DNA of 31,197 nucleotides from an uncultured Oscillospiraceae bacterium (GTDB taxonomy: Bacteria > Bacillota > Clostridia > Oscillospirales > Oscillospiraceae): contig CAAEKQ010000078.1 of assembly GCA_900756575.1 (NCBI GenBank), positions 1 through 31,197 on the forward strand, in the 5' to 3' direction. The position numbers and the translations under genes are program-made. Positions 1-6,376 of this stretch are shown here, piece after piece (the first letter of the stretch is position 1; each line of letters starts with the position of its first letter). The notes under the pieces were generated by a model. That model did not search any database. It saw nothing but the letters and a program-made list of their open reading frames with translations, and was not told the origin of the DNA.

Positions 1-98
1 AGTTTGAAATACACAAAGTATTTCTGCATTTTCACAACAAATTTGTGATGAAAAATCCCTCGTCAAATCTCCTTGCCCAATTATGCGGTATTGCCTTA
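1..98. repeat. Partial copy of a MITE-like repeat at the window edge
   Basis: The first 98 bases align throughout with the right-hand part of the longer element at 25360-25525. Both contain TTGAAATACACAAAGTATT near their left side and end in GCGGTATTGCC followed by a short A/T-rich tail. The left half lies outside the window. The copy ends 9 bases after the Dabb stop codon. No coding sequence was recognised in it. Confidence 0.75.
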
Positions 99-107
99 AT
101 TCAGATT

Positions 108-437
108 TTAGATCTCAAAGTCAATGGTGCTGACCTTTTTCACCATGCCCTGAGTAAATGCCATCAGGGACTTGTGGGCTTGAGATTCCGGATAGGCCGC
201 CGCATCCTCGGGCTTTGCGAAGTCGATCATCTGCACCACCTGATGGAACATCACCGGGGCCTCCTCCGGAAGCTCCGGCTGCCGCCCCGCATAGGACGCC
301 ACCCGATTGCCCACAATGCTGGGCTCCTGGGCAGGCAGCTCGTTTAAAAAGTCCACCAGCGCCTGAGTGTTCTCCGCGACGGTCTTCCCATTGGCGGGCT
401 GGGGCTCCATTTGGAACATGGAAATATGGCGAATCAT
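108..437 (-). CDS. Dabb (stress-responsive A/B barrel) family protein
   Basis: The product is 109 residues and begins MIRHISMFQ, the usual opening of Dabb-domain proteins, which form dimeric ferredoxin-like alpha/beta barrels. The length fits a single domain. Family members range from plant stress proteins to polyketide cyclases such as olivetolic acid cyclase, so a ligand-binding or small catalytic role is possible; the substrate is not readable. The start at 437 is preferred over in-frame upstream codons because AAAGGAG lies at the right distance before it. It follows the beta-helix protein on the same strand after 73 bases holding a strong hairpin, so co-transcription with partial attenuation is likely. 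The coding region ends next to a repeat copy. Confidence 0.75.
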   Translation of the reverse strand: MIRHISMFQMEPQPANGKTVAENTQALVDFLNELPAQEPSIVGNRVASYAGRQPELPEEAPVMFHQVVQMIDFAKPEDAAAYPESQAHKSLMAFTQGMVKKVSTIDFEI

Positions 438-457
438 AGGTTCCGCTCCTTTCTCCG

Positions 458-501
458 GGAATCGGAAGCCCCCTCCAAAGCTCGAGGGGACTTCCGATTC
501 C
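458..501 (-). promoter_or_regulatory. Intercistronic hairpin between the beta-helix and Dabb genes
   Basis: An 11-bp perfect stem (GGAATCGGAAG / CTTCCGATTCC) continues, after a one-base bulge, into CCCC/GGGG around a short loop. In the minus-strand transcript no U-run follows, so it looks more like an RNA stability or processing element than an intrinsic terminator. It lies just upstream of the Dabb ribosome site. Confidence 0.55.
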
Positions 502-510
502 ATATTGCGA

Positions 511-2715
511 TTAAGGCTTGACCACGATCTCACCGGTGTAGGTACCGGCGCCGGATACGCCCTTGCCGTCCACGGTAATGGTGCCGCAGACCTTGGAGTC
601 CTGGCTGATGGTCAGGTTCTTCAGATAGCTGGTGCCGGTAACAGTCCAAACCGCGCCGTCCTCCAGGGTCAGGGAGACGGGGTTGTTCACGGCGGGAGCC
701 GCAGTGTTTTTCAGGCGACCTGCATAGAGATAGGCCTTGTCGTCCACCACATGGTAATCTGCGGTAGTCTTGGCATCCCAGTGGTTGTCCTGCTCAAACA
801 CAGTGCCGCCGGGGGCCACGGTGCCGTCTGCCTTCAGGTGGTTTGCATAGGAGGAGGACACCACGCCGGTCAAGGTGGAGTGCTTCAGGGTCACGCTGAG
901 GCCATGCTTTGCACCGTAGACGGAGTTGTAGATATCGCCGGTGAGGGTTTCGCCGGTGAAGACTGCGGTGGAATCGGGGATTTCTCGCTCAGCAGGCGCC
1001 ACGGTGGACCAATCGTCCTCCTGCATGGGCACCACGTACTTCCGGGTAATAATACCGCCGGCATCGTCGCTCTCCAGCTGCTGAATCAGCACGCCGTTTT
1101 TGCCCAGCTTGATGTCTGCGTCCTTCACGTCAATGTGGACGTAAGCGCCGGACTTGATCTGGAAACCGCACTTGTCAAAGTCATAGGAGCCGCCCTCCAC
1201 GGTGAGGTTGCCACCCTGTGCCTGATGCCACATAAAGCCTGCTCTGCCAGCCTTGGCGGTGACATCCTTAAAGGTCATGGGCTTCACGCCGGTGCAGATC
1301 AGGATGTAGTCGGGGGAATAGAACTGGCAGTCCTCAAAGAGGTTGGTTACGCCGCCGTCGCCATAGGCCACATAGCCGCTGCCGCCCATGGTATAGCCCC
1401 AGGTCTTCCCTGCCACGGTCTTAGTGGCGGTGTACTCCTTGCCGGGTACGGCCTCTTCCAGAGAACCAACGCCTGCCAGGACGTTCTTCACGGTCAGGGA
1501 TGTGGGAGGATAGCCGGAATCGGTGGACAGGGGCGCCCACTTTTCGGCTACCACAATGCTGTTTTCATAGCTTACCTGACCGGCCTCCAGCACATTGGTG
1601 GCGCGGCAGTTGCCGTCCAGGCCCAGTGCGAAGGGAACGCACTTCATCATGGGAACGGACAGGCTGCGAAAATCGTTGTCGAAGGGATCGGCGTCCTTGG
1701 AGTCGATGACGGAGTCCTCCACCTTCAAGTGGCTCTCACCGCCGCACCAAACTGCGGAACGGATCGCACCTTCTACATGAATGCGTGCGTCCTTTACCAC
1801 AACGTCCGCATCGCCGGTGGTCATAATACCGGCGCCGTAGCCCTGGAAGTCGTTGCCGCCGTTGCCCACAAAGTTGAGGTCAGCGCCGTCGATCTCATAC
1901 TTGCCGCCGATGACCATGACGCCATTGAACAGATGCTCATGGTTGTCGATTTTCAGGTTCTCGGCCTTTTCGCCGGACACGGTGCCGCTGAGAATGGCCG
2001 CCTTTACCGACTTATTCTCCACGATCTCGCCGTCCTTTACAAACAGCGCCGTGCGGAAGTGATGGGTGTGAACGCCGCCGGGGCCGCCGGTGGTTTTGAG
2101 ATAGGAATCGGTTACGGTCAGAGTGACATTCTCATAGGTGCCGGGCTTCATGTTGGTGCCCACACCGGAGACGGTCATGCTAAGCTCCTTGCCGGGAACT
2201 GCCATGTAGATCTCGTCCGCGCCGATGGTCAGGGTGGCAAGCTCCTGGGTTTTGTCCACCAGCTTCAGGGTGGGCATGCCGTTTTTGCCCTTCAGCAGCA
2301 CATCGGCCACCTGCTGGCAAGCCTCGTCCAGGGTCGGGCCGGCGGGAACAAAGTCCGTCTTCTTGCCGCCCAGGGCAGCTGCCTTTTCTGCCATGGCCTT
2401 GCGTGCTTCCTCACTTGCCGGTGCCTGGGGCTTCAGGAAGAAATCCTCCCCCTGATTCTCAGGCTCTACCAGTCCCAGGGTATAGCACAGGGACACAGCA
2501 TCGGGATACTTGGCCTCGGAAAAATCCTTCAGTTCCTGGGCAGCGCCGGGTTTTGTGGGCCCCATGGGCGGGGGACCACCAGGACCACCAGGACCACCAG
2601 GGCCAACAGGGCCACCGGGACCACCAGGACCACCGGGGCCACCAGGACCGCCGGGACCACCAGGGCCGCCAAAGCCGGGGCCGTCCGGCGCAAAGAATGT
2701 ATGCAGAAGCTCCAT
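511..2715 (-). CDS. Large protein with Gly-Gly-Pro repeats and a beta-helix-like body
   Basis: The product is 734 residues from the ATG at 2715, chosen because GAGGGAGG stands 9 bases upstream; an upstream in-frame ATG at 2745 has no such site. Residues 1-10 are MELLHTFFAP. A run follows of ten Gly-Gly-Pro triplets broken once by Val-Gly-Pro. A helical linker rich in Ala, Glu and Lys covers roughly residues 50-130. The rest is many short strands with turn motifs and Asn/Gly-rich rungs, as in right-handed parallel beta-helices. I see no signal peptide, sortase motif or C-terminal anchor, which is odd for an adhesin-like protein. Known beta-helix families include polysaccharide lyases and adhesins, but no catalytic motif is recognisable. 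Function unknown; the fold is inferred from sequence style. Confidence 0.65.
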   Translation of the reverse strand: MELLHTFFAPDGPGFGGPGGPGGPGGPGGPGGPGGPVGPGGPGGPGGPPPMGPTKPGAAQELKDFSEAKYPDAVSLCYTLGLVEPENQGEDFFLKPQAPASEEARKAMAEKAAALGGKKTDFVPAGPTLDEACQQVADVLLKGKNGMPTLKLVDKTQELATLTIGADEIYMAVPGKELSMTVSGVGTNMKPGTYENVTLTVTDSYLKTTGGPGGVHTHHFRTALFVKDGEIVENKSVKAAILSGTVSGEKAENLKIDNHEHLFNGVMVIGGKYEIDGADLNFVGNGGNDFQGYGAGIMTTGDADVVVKDARIHVEGAIRSAVWCGGESHLKVEDSVIDSKDADPFDNDFRSLSVPMMKCVPFALGLDGNCRATNVLEAGQVSYENSIVVAEKWAPLSTDSGYPPTSLTVKNVLAGVGSLEEAVPGKEYTATKTVAGKTWGYTMGGSGYVAYGDGGVTNLFEDCQFYSPDYILICTGVKPMTFKDVTAKAGRAGFMWHQAQGGNLTVEGGSYDFDKCGFQIKSGAYVHIDVKDADIKLGKNGVLIQQLESDDAGGIITRKYVVPMQEDDWSTVAPAEREIPDSTAVFTGETLTGDIYNSVYGAKHGLSVTLKHSTLTGVVSSSYANHLKADGTVAPGGTVFEQDNHWDAKTTADYHVVDDKAYLYAGRLKNTAAPAVNNPVSLTLEDGAVWTVTGTSYLKNLTISQDSKVCGTITVDGKGVSGAGTYTGEIVVKP
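2571..2672. repeat. Nine-base tandem repeat encoding Gly-Gly-Pro
   Basis: About a hundred bases are built from near-identical 9-base units of the type GGACCACCA, with third-position variants. They encode the Gly-Gly-Pro tract of the minus-strand gene. Because the unit is a multiple of three, slippage would change repeat number without breaking the frame. The plus strand of the same tract reads Gly-Pro-Pro in one frame; this is antisense coincidence. Confidence 0.8.
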
Positions 2716-2819
2716 AATTCGTATACCTCCCTCATTTCGGTGCATTCATCATATCACAATTTTTTTTCGGACGCAATGGTGCGGAGTCAAAACATTTGTA
2801 AAAAATGTCGGGACTTCTT

Positions 2820-2846
2820 TTCTCCCGGGAGAAGGTGTGATATAAT
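2820..2846 (+). promoter_or_regulatory. Extended -10 promoter with a palindromic operator candidate
   Basis: TATAAT lies at 2841-2846 and is preceded by TG at 2838-2839, an extended -10. No good -35 is visible. Directly upstream, at 2820-2833, is a perfect 14-bp palindrome (TTCTCCCGGGAGAA) where a repressor would block polymerase. It serves the gene at 2887. Confidence 0.55.
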
Positions 2847-2886
2847 GAGCAATATGGATTATTTGATTCCCAAAGGAGGAGCTTTT

Positions 2887-3780
2887 ATGAAACGAACCGA
2901 TTTCGGCAATGCGGCGATTCTCCGCTGGCTGAGCTATTTTTCCGAATACGACGAGCTGGATCTGGCCACCCTGCTGATTCTGGATATCACCCGGCAGAAT
3001 AAGAACCTGATTCCCGCCGTACAGTCCACCCGCCAGGTAATGGTGCTCACCGACGCCGGGCACCCCAACATCTTCTATGATATGTGGGACGCCGGTCTGG
3101 GCGACTGCGACATTCTCTATAACGAGGGCAGTGAACCCACCGGCCCCATCAAGCACGACAAGCTGCAGGACATGATCGACCGGGGCATCAATGCCCCCGC
3201 CGCTATGCTGATTATCAATGAGAACTACCGGAGCACCTATCAGATCGGTCTGGACAATCAGAGGTTCTGCGCCGGCTCCATCCGCTATGTCAGCAGCGAA
3301 ATCCGCTCGGTGATTCTATCCAAACTCCAGGTGGAACTGCGGGACACCATTCTCACCGTGGGGGCCGCCAGCATCGCTGTGGAGGCCGCGCTGGTGGCAG
3401 CCGAGGGCACCATCATCGCCGTAGAGCACAACCCCAGCGACCTTGCCACCATGGAGGAAAACGCCAAGGGCTTTGGCCTGAACAACGTCACCTGTCTGGG
3501 CAGCGTCAGCGATTCCGCCCGTCTGCCGGTTCCCTCTCTGGCATTTCTGGTGGCGTCGGAGTATACTGCCAGCGAGATTGCATTCCTGCTGGGCCGGAAT
3601 CCCGAGATGCGGATTTTCGTCTACACTCTGGACTTCCATCAGCTCTCCGCCCTGCCCGGTATTTTCTCCAGCCAGGGGCTGAAAATTCAGGAGCTGGTGC
3701 AGGTTGGCGTTTCCCGGCTTAACAGCAAGGGTGCCTTCGACCGGGAGCCTGCTCCCTGGCTGATCTCCGGACAGCGATAA
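2887..3780 (+). CDS. Orphan CbiE/CbiT-like (precorrin methyltransferase-like) protein, degenerate
   Basis: The product is 297 residues. The ATG at 2887 has AGGAGG at ideal spacing and is preferred to an in-frame ATG at 2845. Residues 50-150 resemble the C-terminal part of CbiE, including the segment SSEIRSVILSKL. Residues 152-205 resemble the start of CbiT, with VEAALVAAEGTIIAVEHNP and ENAKGFGLNNV. In cobalamin synthesis CbiE and CbiT methylate and decarboxylate a precorrin. Here the N-terminal Gly-rich SAM loop of CbiE is missing, and CbiT motif I, normally GxGxG, reads VGAASIAVE. No other cobalamin gene is nearby. It may be a repurposed or inactive paralogue; a different methyltransferase-like role is possible. 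It ends 4 bases before the next gene. Confidence 0.6.
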   Translation: MKRTDFGNAAILRWLSYFSEYDELDLATLLILDITRQNKNLIPAVQSTRQVMVLTDAGHPNIFYDMWDAGLGDCDILYNEGSEPTGPIKHDKLQDMIDRGINAPAAMLIINENYRSTYQIGLDNQRFCAGSIRYVSSEIRSVILSKLQVELRDTILTVGAASIAVEAALVAAEGTIIAVEHNPSDLATMEENAKGFGLNNVTCLGSVSDSARLPVPSLAFLVASEYTASEIAFLLGRNPEMRIFVYTLDFHQLSALPGIFSSQGLKIQELVQVGVSRLNSKGAFDREPAPWLISGQR

Positions 3781-3784
3781 GCCG

Positions 3785-4759
3785 TTGTTTTCCCGTATCA
3801 GAGAAAGCCGCAGTCTGTTGATGGGGCTGGCCATCCTGGGGGTTGTGATTTTCCACGCGCCCTTTGTGATTTCCCACTATAAGCTGCGGGTGATTCATGA
3901 CAACCTGTGCTGCGGCGTGGATTTATTCCTGTTCTTCTCCGGACTGGGCGCCTGCCACTCCATCCGCTCTCACGGCGGCAAAGGATATCTCAAAAAGCGC
4001 CTGGGCCGGATTCTCCCGGGATTGATTCCCGTTCTGGTGCTCTGGAGCCTGCTCATGCACTTCCTCGGGTACTTAAACTGGAAGGAATTCTTCGGCAGCA
4101 TCACCTTACTTGGCTGGTGGCTGGGACAGTATAAGCAGCTCAACTGGTATTTCTCCGCCGTCTGGGCATTTTTCCTGATGGCGGCGCCCCTCTATCGGCT
4201 GTTTTGCCGCACGAAGCATCCGGTGGTGCTTTGGCTGGTGCTGTGCGCCGTAACCGTGGTCATTCAGTGGATTCTCCCGGGGTATAAGGCCAGTATGCTC
4301 ATGTGCCGTGCGATGGTGTTCCTGACCGGTATGCTGTTTGGCCGATTGGAACAGCTGAAATGCCCCCACGAAAACCGGATTCGGGTAATCTCCTATCTGT
4401 TCCTGGTGCTGGGCCTTTGGTATATGGTCATCGTCTACCGCTATGACGCCTGGGGTCTCGGCTATCGGCTGGGGATTTGGTGGTATCCCTACGCCATGTT
4501 TACCCCCGGAATGGTGATTCTGATTTCCGACATTGCCGCCCTGCTTCGCCGGTTCTCCCCGGTGGAAACTATCCTGCGGCCCTTCGAATTGCTGGGTGAA
4601 AGCTCCAGCGAGATTCTGATGATTCACATGGCAATCTACAAGGTCATTCAGTACACCACGAAGATTTCGAATATCTGGTGGGTGCTGGTTGCGGCATTCT
4701 GCCTGGCCGCCGGTGTGTGCTATCAGAAATTCGTGGTGAAAAAGCTGCCGTTCTCCTAA
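3785..4759 (+). CDS. Acyltransferase-3 family integral membrane protein
   Basis: The product is 324 residues with about nine to ten membrane segments. His24 in ILGVVIFHAPF and the segment GVDLFLFFSGL match the conserved N-terminal signature of acyltransferase-3 proteins (OafA/YrhL type), which transfer acetyl or other acyl groups to cell-surface glycans. The TTG at 3785 gives the full first membrane helix and follows the preceding stop by 4 bases, so translational coupling is likely. An ATG at 3821 would remove part of the first helix and has no ribosome site. The acceptor sugar cannot be read. The gene is followed by a palindromic repeat that could end transcription. Confidence 0.8.
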   Translation: MFSRIRESRSLLMGLAILGVVIFHAPFVISHYKLRVIHDNLCCGVDLFLFFSGLGACHSIRSHGGKGYLKKRLGRILPGLIPVLVLWSLLMHFLGYLNWKEFFGSITLLGWWLGQYKQLNWYFSAVWAFFLMAAPLYRLFCRTKHPVVLWLVLCAVTVVIQWILPGYKASMLMCRAMVFLTGMLFGRLEQLKCPHENRIRVISYLFLVLGLWYMVIVYRYDAWGLGYRLGIWWYPYAMFTPGMVILISDIAALLRRFSPVETILRPFELLGESSSEILMIHMAIYKVIQYTTKISNIWWVLVAAFCLAAGVCYQKFVVKKLPFS

Positions 4760-4771
4760 CCCCGTATGTAC

Positions 4772-4831
4772 AAAAGGCAACACCGCGTAAATCGTCAGTC
4801 TCTCTTGCCGATTTGTGCGGTGTTGCCTTTT
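4772..4831. repeat. Compact copy of the MITE-like repeat, also a likely terminator
   Basis: This 60-bp element has perfect 15-bp ends: AAAAGGCAACACCGC at 4772-4786 and its reverse complement at 4817-4831. The segment just inside its right end (TCTCTTGCCGATTTGTGCGG) matches the right end of the 166-bp copy at 25360-25525, so it looks like an internally deleted derivative. The long stem followed by TTTT, 12 bases after the acyltransferase stop, would also work as an intrinsic terminator. Confidence 0.75.
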
Positions 4832-5012
4832 GTGTCCAACTTTTTTACAATTAACCTTCTATTTCGCGGGGGAGCCACTTTCGAGCGCAGTTTTTCGGCG
4901 GCAGACGATTCCCGCCGGGGAGATTATCCAGGGTGCTATATGCGCGCTGAATTGGTCAATATGTATAGCTACAATGCGGTCTGGGCACATTTGCGGGCTT
5001 TCGAGGTTTGCC
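4832..5012. other. Non-coding spacer before the AraC promoter
   Basis: The gene-free stretch 4760-5073 holds the compact repeat, this spacer and the promoter at 5013-5041. Within the spacer I see no convincing coding sequence, strong hairpin or RNA gene. It is more AT-rich at its left side. Confidence 0.5.
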
Positions 5013-5041
5013 TTGACATACAGCCATTTTCCGTTCATACT
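5013..5041 (+). promoter_or_regulatory. Sigma-A promoter of the AraC regulator
   Basis: A perfect TTGACA at 5013-5018, a 17-base spacer and CATACT at 5036-5041. The ribosome site GGAAAGGGG and the ATG at 5074 follow. Confidence 0.7.
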
Positions 5042-5073
5042 GATATAGAATCCAAAGGAAAGGGGCGCTGGAT

Positions 5074-6270
5074 ATGGACCAGAAGGCACGATTTATCCAG
5101 AAGGCGGTACGGGACACCCTGCTTCAGAGGCTGCTGAAGGGCCGAGCAAGAGAGGTGGAGGCCCTGCCGGAGCTGCTCCGAGAGTTTGGCGTCTGCTTCC
5201 GGTCCGATCGGTTTGCGGTGCTGGGACTGCGGCTCTGCGGCCCGGTGCCACAGGGGGACGGATGGAGGCCGCCACCGGAGCCGGATATCCATGGGATCGC
5301 CCGGACCTTTCTGACGGACGCCCCAGGCTGGGATGCCTGGGAGCTGTTCCAGGACGATATGTTCTTTGCGGTACTGTGCCGAAACGGTGCCATGGGAGCC
5401 TCACCCCTGGAGCTGGGGCGGCAGCTGGTGGAGCGGCTTTCGCCTTTGCATGGAATATCTGTGGCGGTGAGCCGGGAGAAGCAGGGACTGGGCGGACTCA
5501 ATGACGGCTACTATGAGGTGCTGGAGGTTCTGGGGATTATCGATATGCAGCGGATCGAGAATCGGGCGCTGTCCTACGATCAGCTGGATGCAGCCACCTA
5601 TCAGCAGATGGATACGACCTTTGAGCGAGACCGGAGGCTCATCAATAGCGTACTGGAGGGAAACCGGAAAAAGCTGCTGGAGGCCTTGGCGATCCAGGCG
5701 GCTTCCGGGGCTCTGGACAGCCGGAACACCTTGATGCTGGAGAAGCGGCGGTTGCTGGGGCTGGTGAACCAGATGACGGCAGAGATTACATCCGGCGGCG
5801 ACGCGGATTTCCTTTCAGAGCTGGACGCCTTTCGGAGGATCATGGACGCTCCGGCAGCGGAGCAGCTTTGGGCCACCTTTCGATCCGTGGCTCTGGGCCT
5901 GTGCGACTACTTCTCTCACGACCAGGAGGATCTGGGGGCCAGCCGGGCCCTGCGGATTGCGGACTATGTGGACCGCCACTATGCAGACCCGGATCTCAGC
6001 ATTGATGTGCTATCCGGTATGTTCAAGATCAGCCCTTCCTACCTCTCCCGGATTTTTAAGCGGGAGAAGGGTACCGGCGTGCTGCCCTATCTCCAGCATA
6101 AACGCATGACCCAGGCCATGGTGCTGCTGAGTACCACGAATCTCAAGATTCGGGAGGTGGCTATGCAGGTGGGCTATTTAAGCGACCAGACTTTCACCCG
6201 AACCTTTAAAAGCGTCACGGGCAGCACCCCTTCGGCCTACCGGACACTGCGGAATCGGGAGAGAGCGTGA
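5074..6270 (+). CDS. AraC-family regulator with a degenerate GGDEF-like domain, no sensor
   Basis: The product is 398 residues. About residues 292-395 form a double helix-turn-helix of the AraC type, with IREVAMQVGYLSDQTFTRTF and the closing GSTPSAYR. Residues 90-165 resemble the degenerate GGDEF-like domain of YesN-type regulators, including ISVAVSREKQGLGGL and the following helix. Relatives of this type are often about 750 residues with an extracellular sensor and two membrane helices; this one has neither, so any signal is cytoplasmic or comes through a partner. It is followed at once by an SBP and an ene-reductase with their own promoter, the likely target. A 30-bp perfect inverted repeat at 6280-6309, upstream of that promoter, is a candidate site. 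Confidence 0.85.
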   Translation: MDQKARFIQKAVRDTLLQRLLKGRAREVEALPELLREFGVCFRSDRFAVLGLRLCGPVPQGDGWRPPPEPDIHGIARTFLTDAPGWDAWELFQDDMFFAVLCRNGAMGASPLELGRQLVERLSPLHGISVAVSREKQGLGGLNDGYYEVLEVLGIIDMQRIENRALSYDQLDAATYQQMDTTFERDRRLINSVLEGNRKKLLEALAIQAASGALDSRNTLMLEKRRLLGLVNQMTAEITSGGDADFLSELDAFRRIMDAPAAEQLWATFRSVALGLCDYFSHDQEDLGASRALRIADYVDRHYADPDLSIDVLSGMFKISPSYLSRIFKREKGTGVLPYLQHKRMTQAMVLLSTTNLKIREVAMQVGYLSDQTFTRTFKSVTGSTPSAYRTLRNRERA

Positions 6271-6279
6271 TATTCTGTT

Positions 6280-6309
6280 CAGAAAGTGACGGCTGGCCGT
6301 CACTTTCTG
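6280..6309. promoter_or_regulatory. Perfect inverted repeat upstream of the SBP promoter
   Basis: Two 14-base arms, CAGAAAGTGACGGC and its exact reverse complement, are separated by TG. The repeat begins 9 bases after the AraC stop codon and ends 4 bases before the next -35 box. No T-run follows, so a DNA operator is as likely as a terminator. Confidence 0.55.
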
Positions 6310-6313
6310 CCGG

Positions 6314-6342
6314 TTTACGGAGAAATCCCTGTCCGATATACT
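6314..6342 (+). promoter_or_regulatory. Promoter of the SBP and ene-reductase pair
   Basis: TTTACG at 6314-6319, a 17-base spacer and TATACT at 6337-6342. The same TATACT hexamer is the -10 of the other two SBP genes. Confidence 0.65.
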
Positions 6343-6376
6343 GGAAGCATACCAGAAAAGACAGGAGGAACGATCC

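Noticed and set aside
2571..2672. Tandem 9-base repeats considered as a CRISPR or satellite array
   Set aside because: The units are contiguous, lack unique spacers and encode a continuous Gly-Gly-Pro tract.
2510..2845. Plus-strand frame with a perfect collagen-like Gly-Pro-Pro run
   Set aside because: It is the reverse complement of the Gly-Gly-Pro repeat. It has no ribosome site and its tail runs through the promoter region of the next gene.
367..2886. Plus-strand open frame running for hundreds of codons ahead of the CbiET-like gene
   Set aside because: It is antisense to the beta-helix gene, has no ribosome site, and its protein is a His/Gly/Leu-rich mirror of the opposite frame. The real gene in this frame starts at 2887.
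4766..5137. Plus-strand frame of 123 codons from the compact repeat to the AraC start
   Set aside because: It starts inside the repeat, covers the AraC promoter and has no protein-like pattern.
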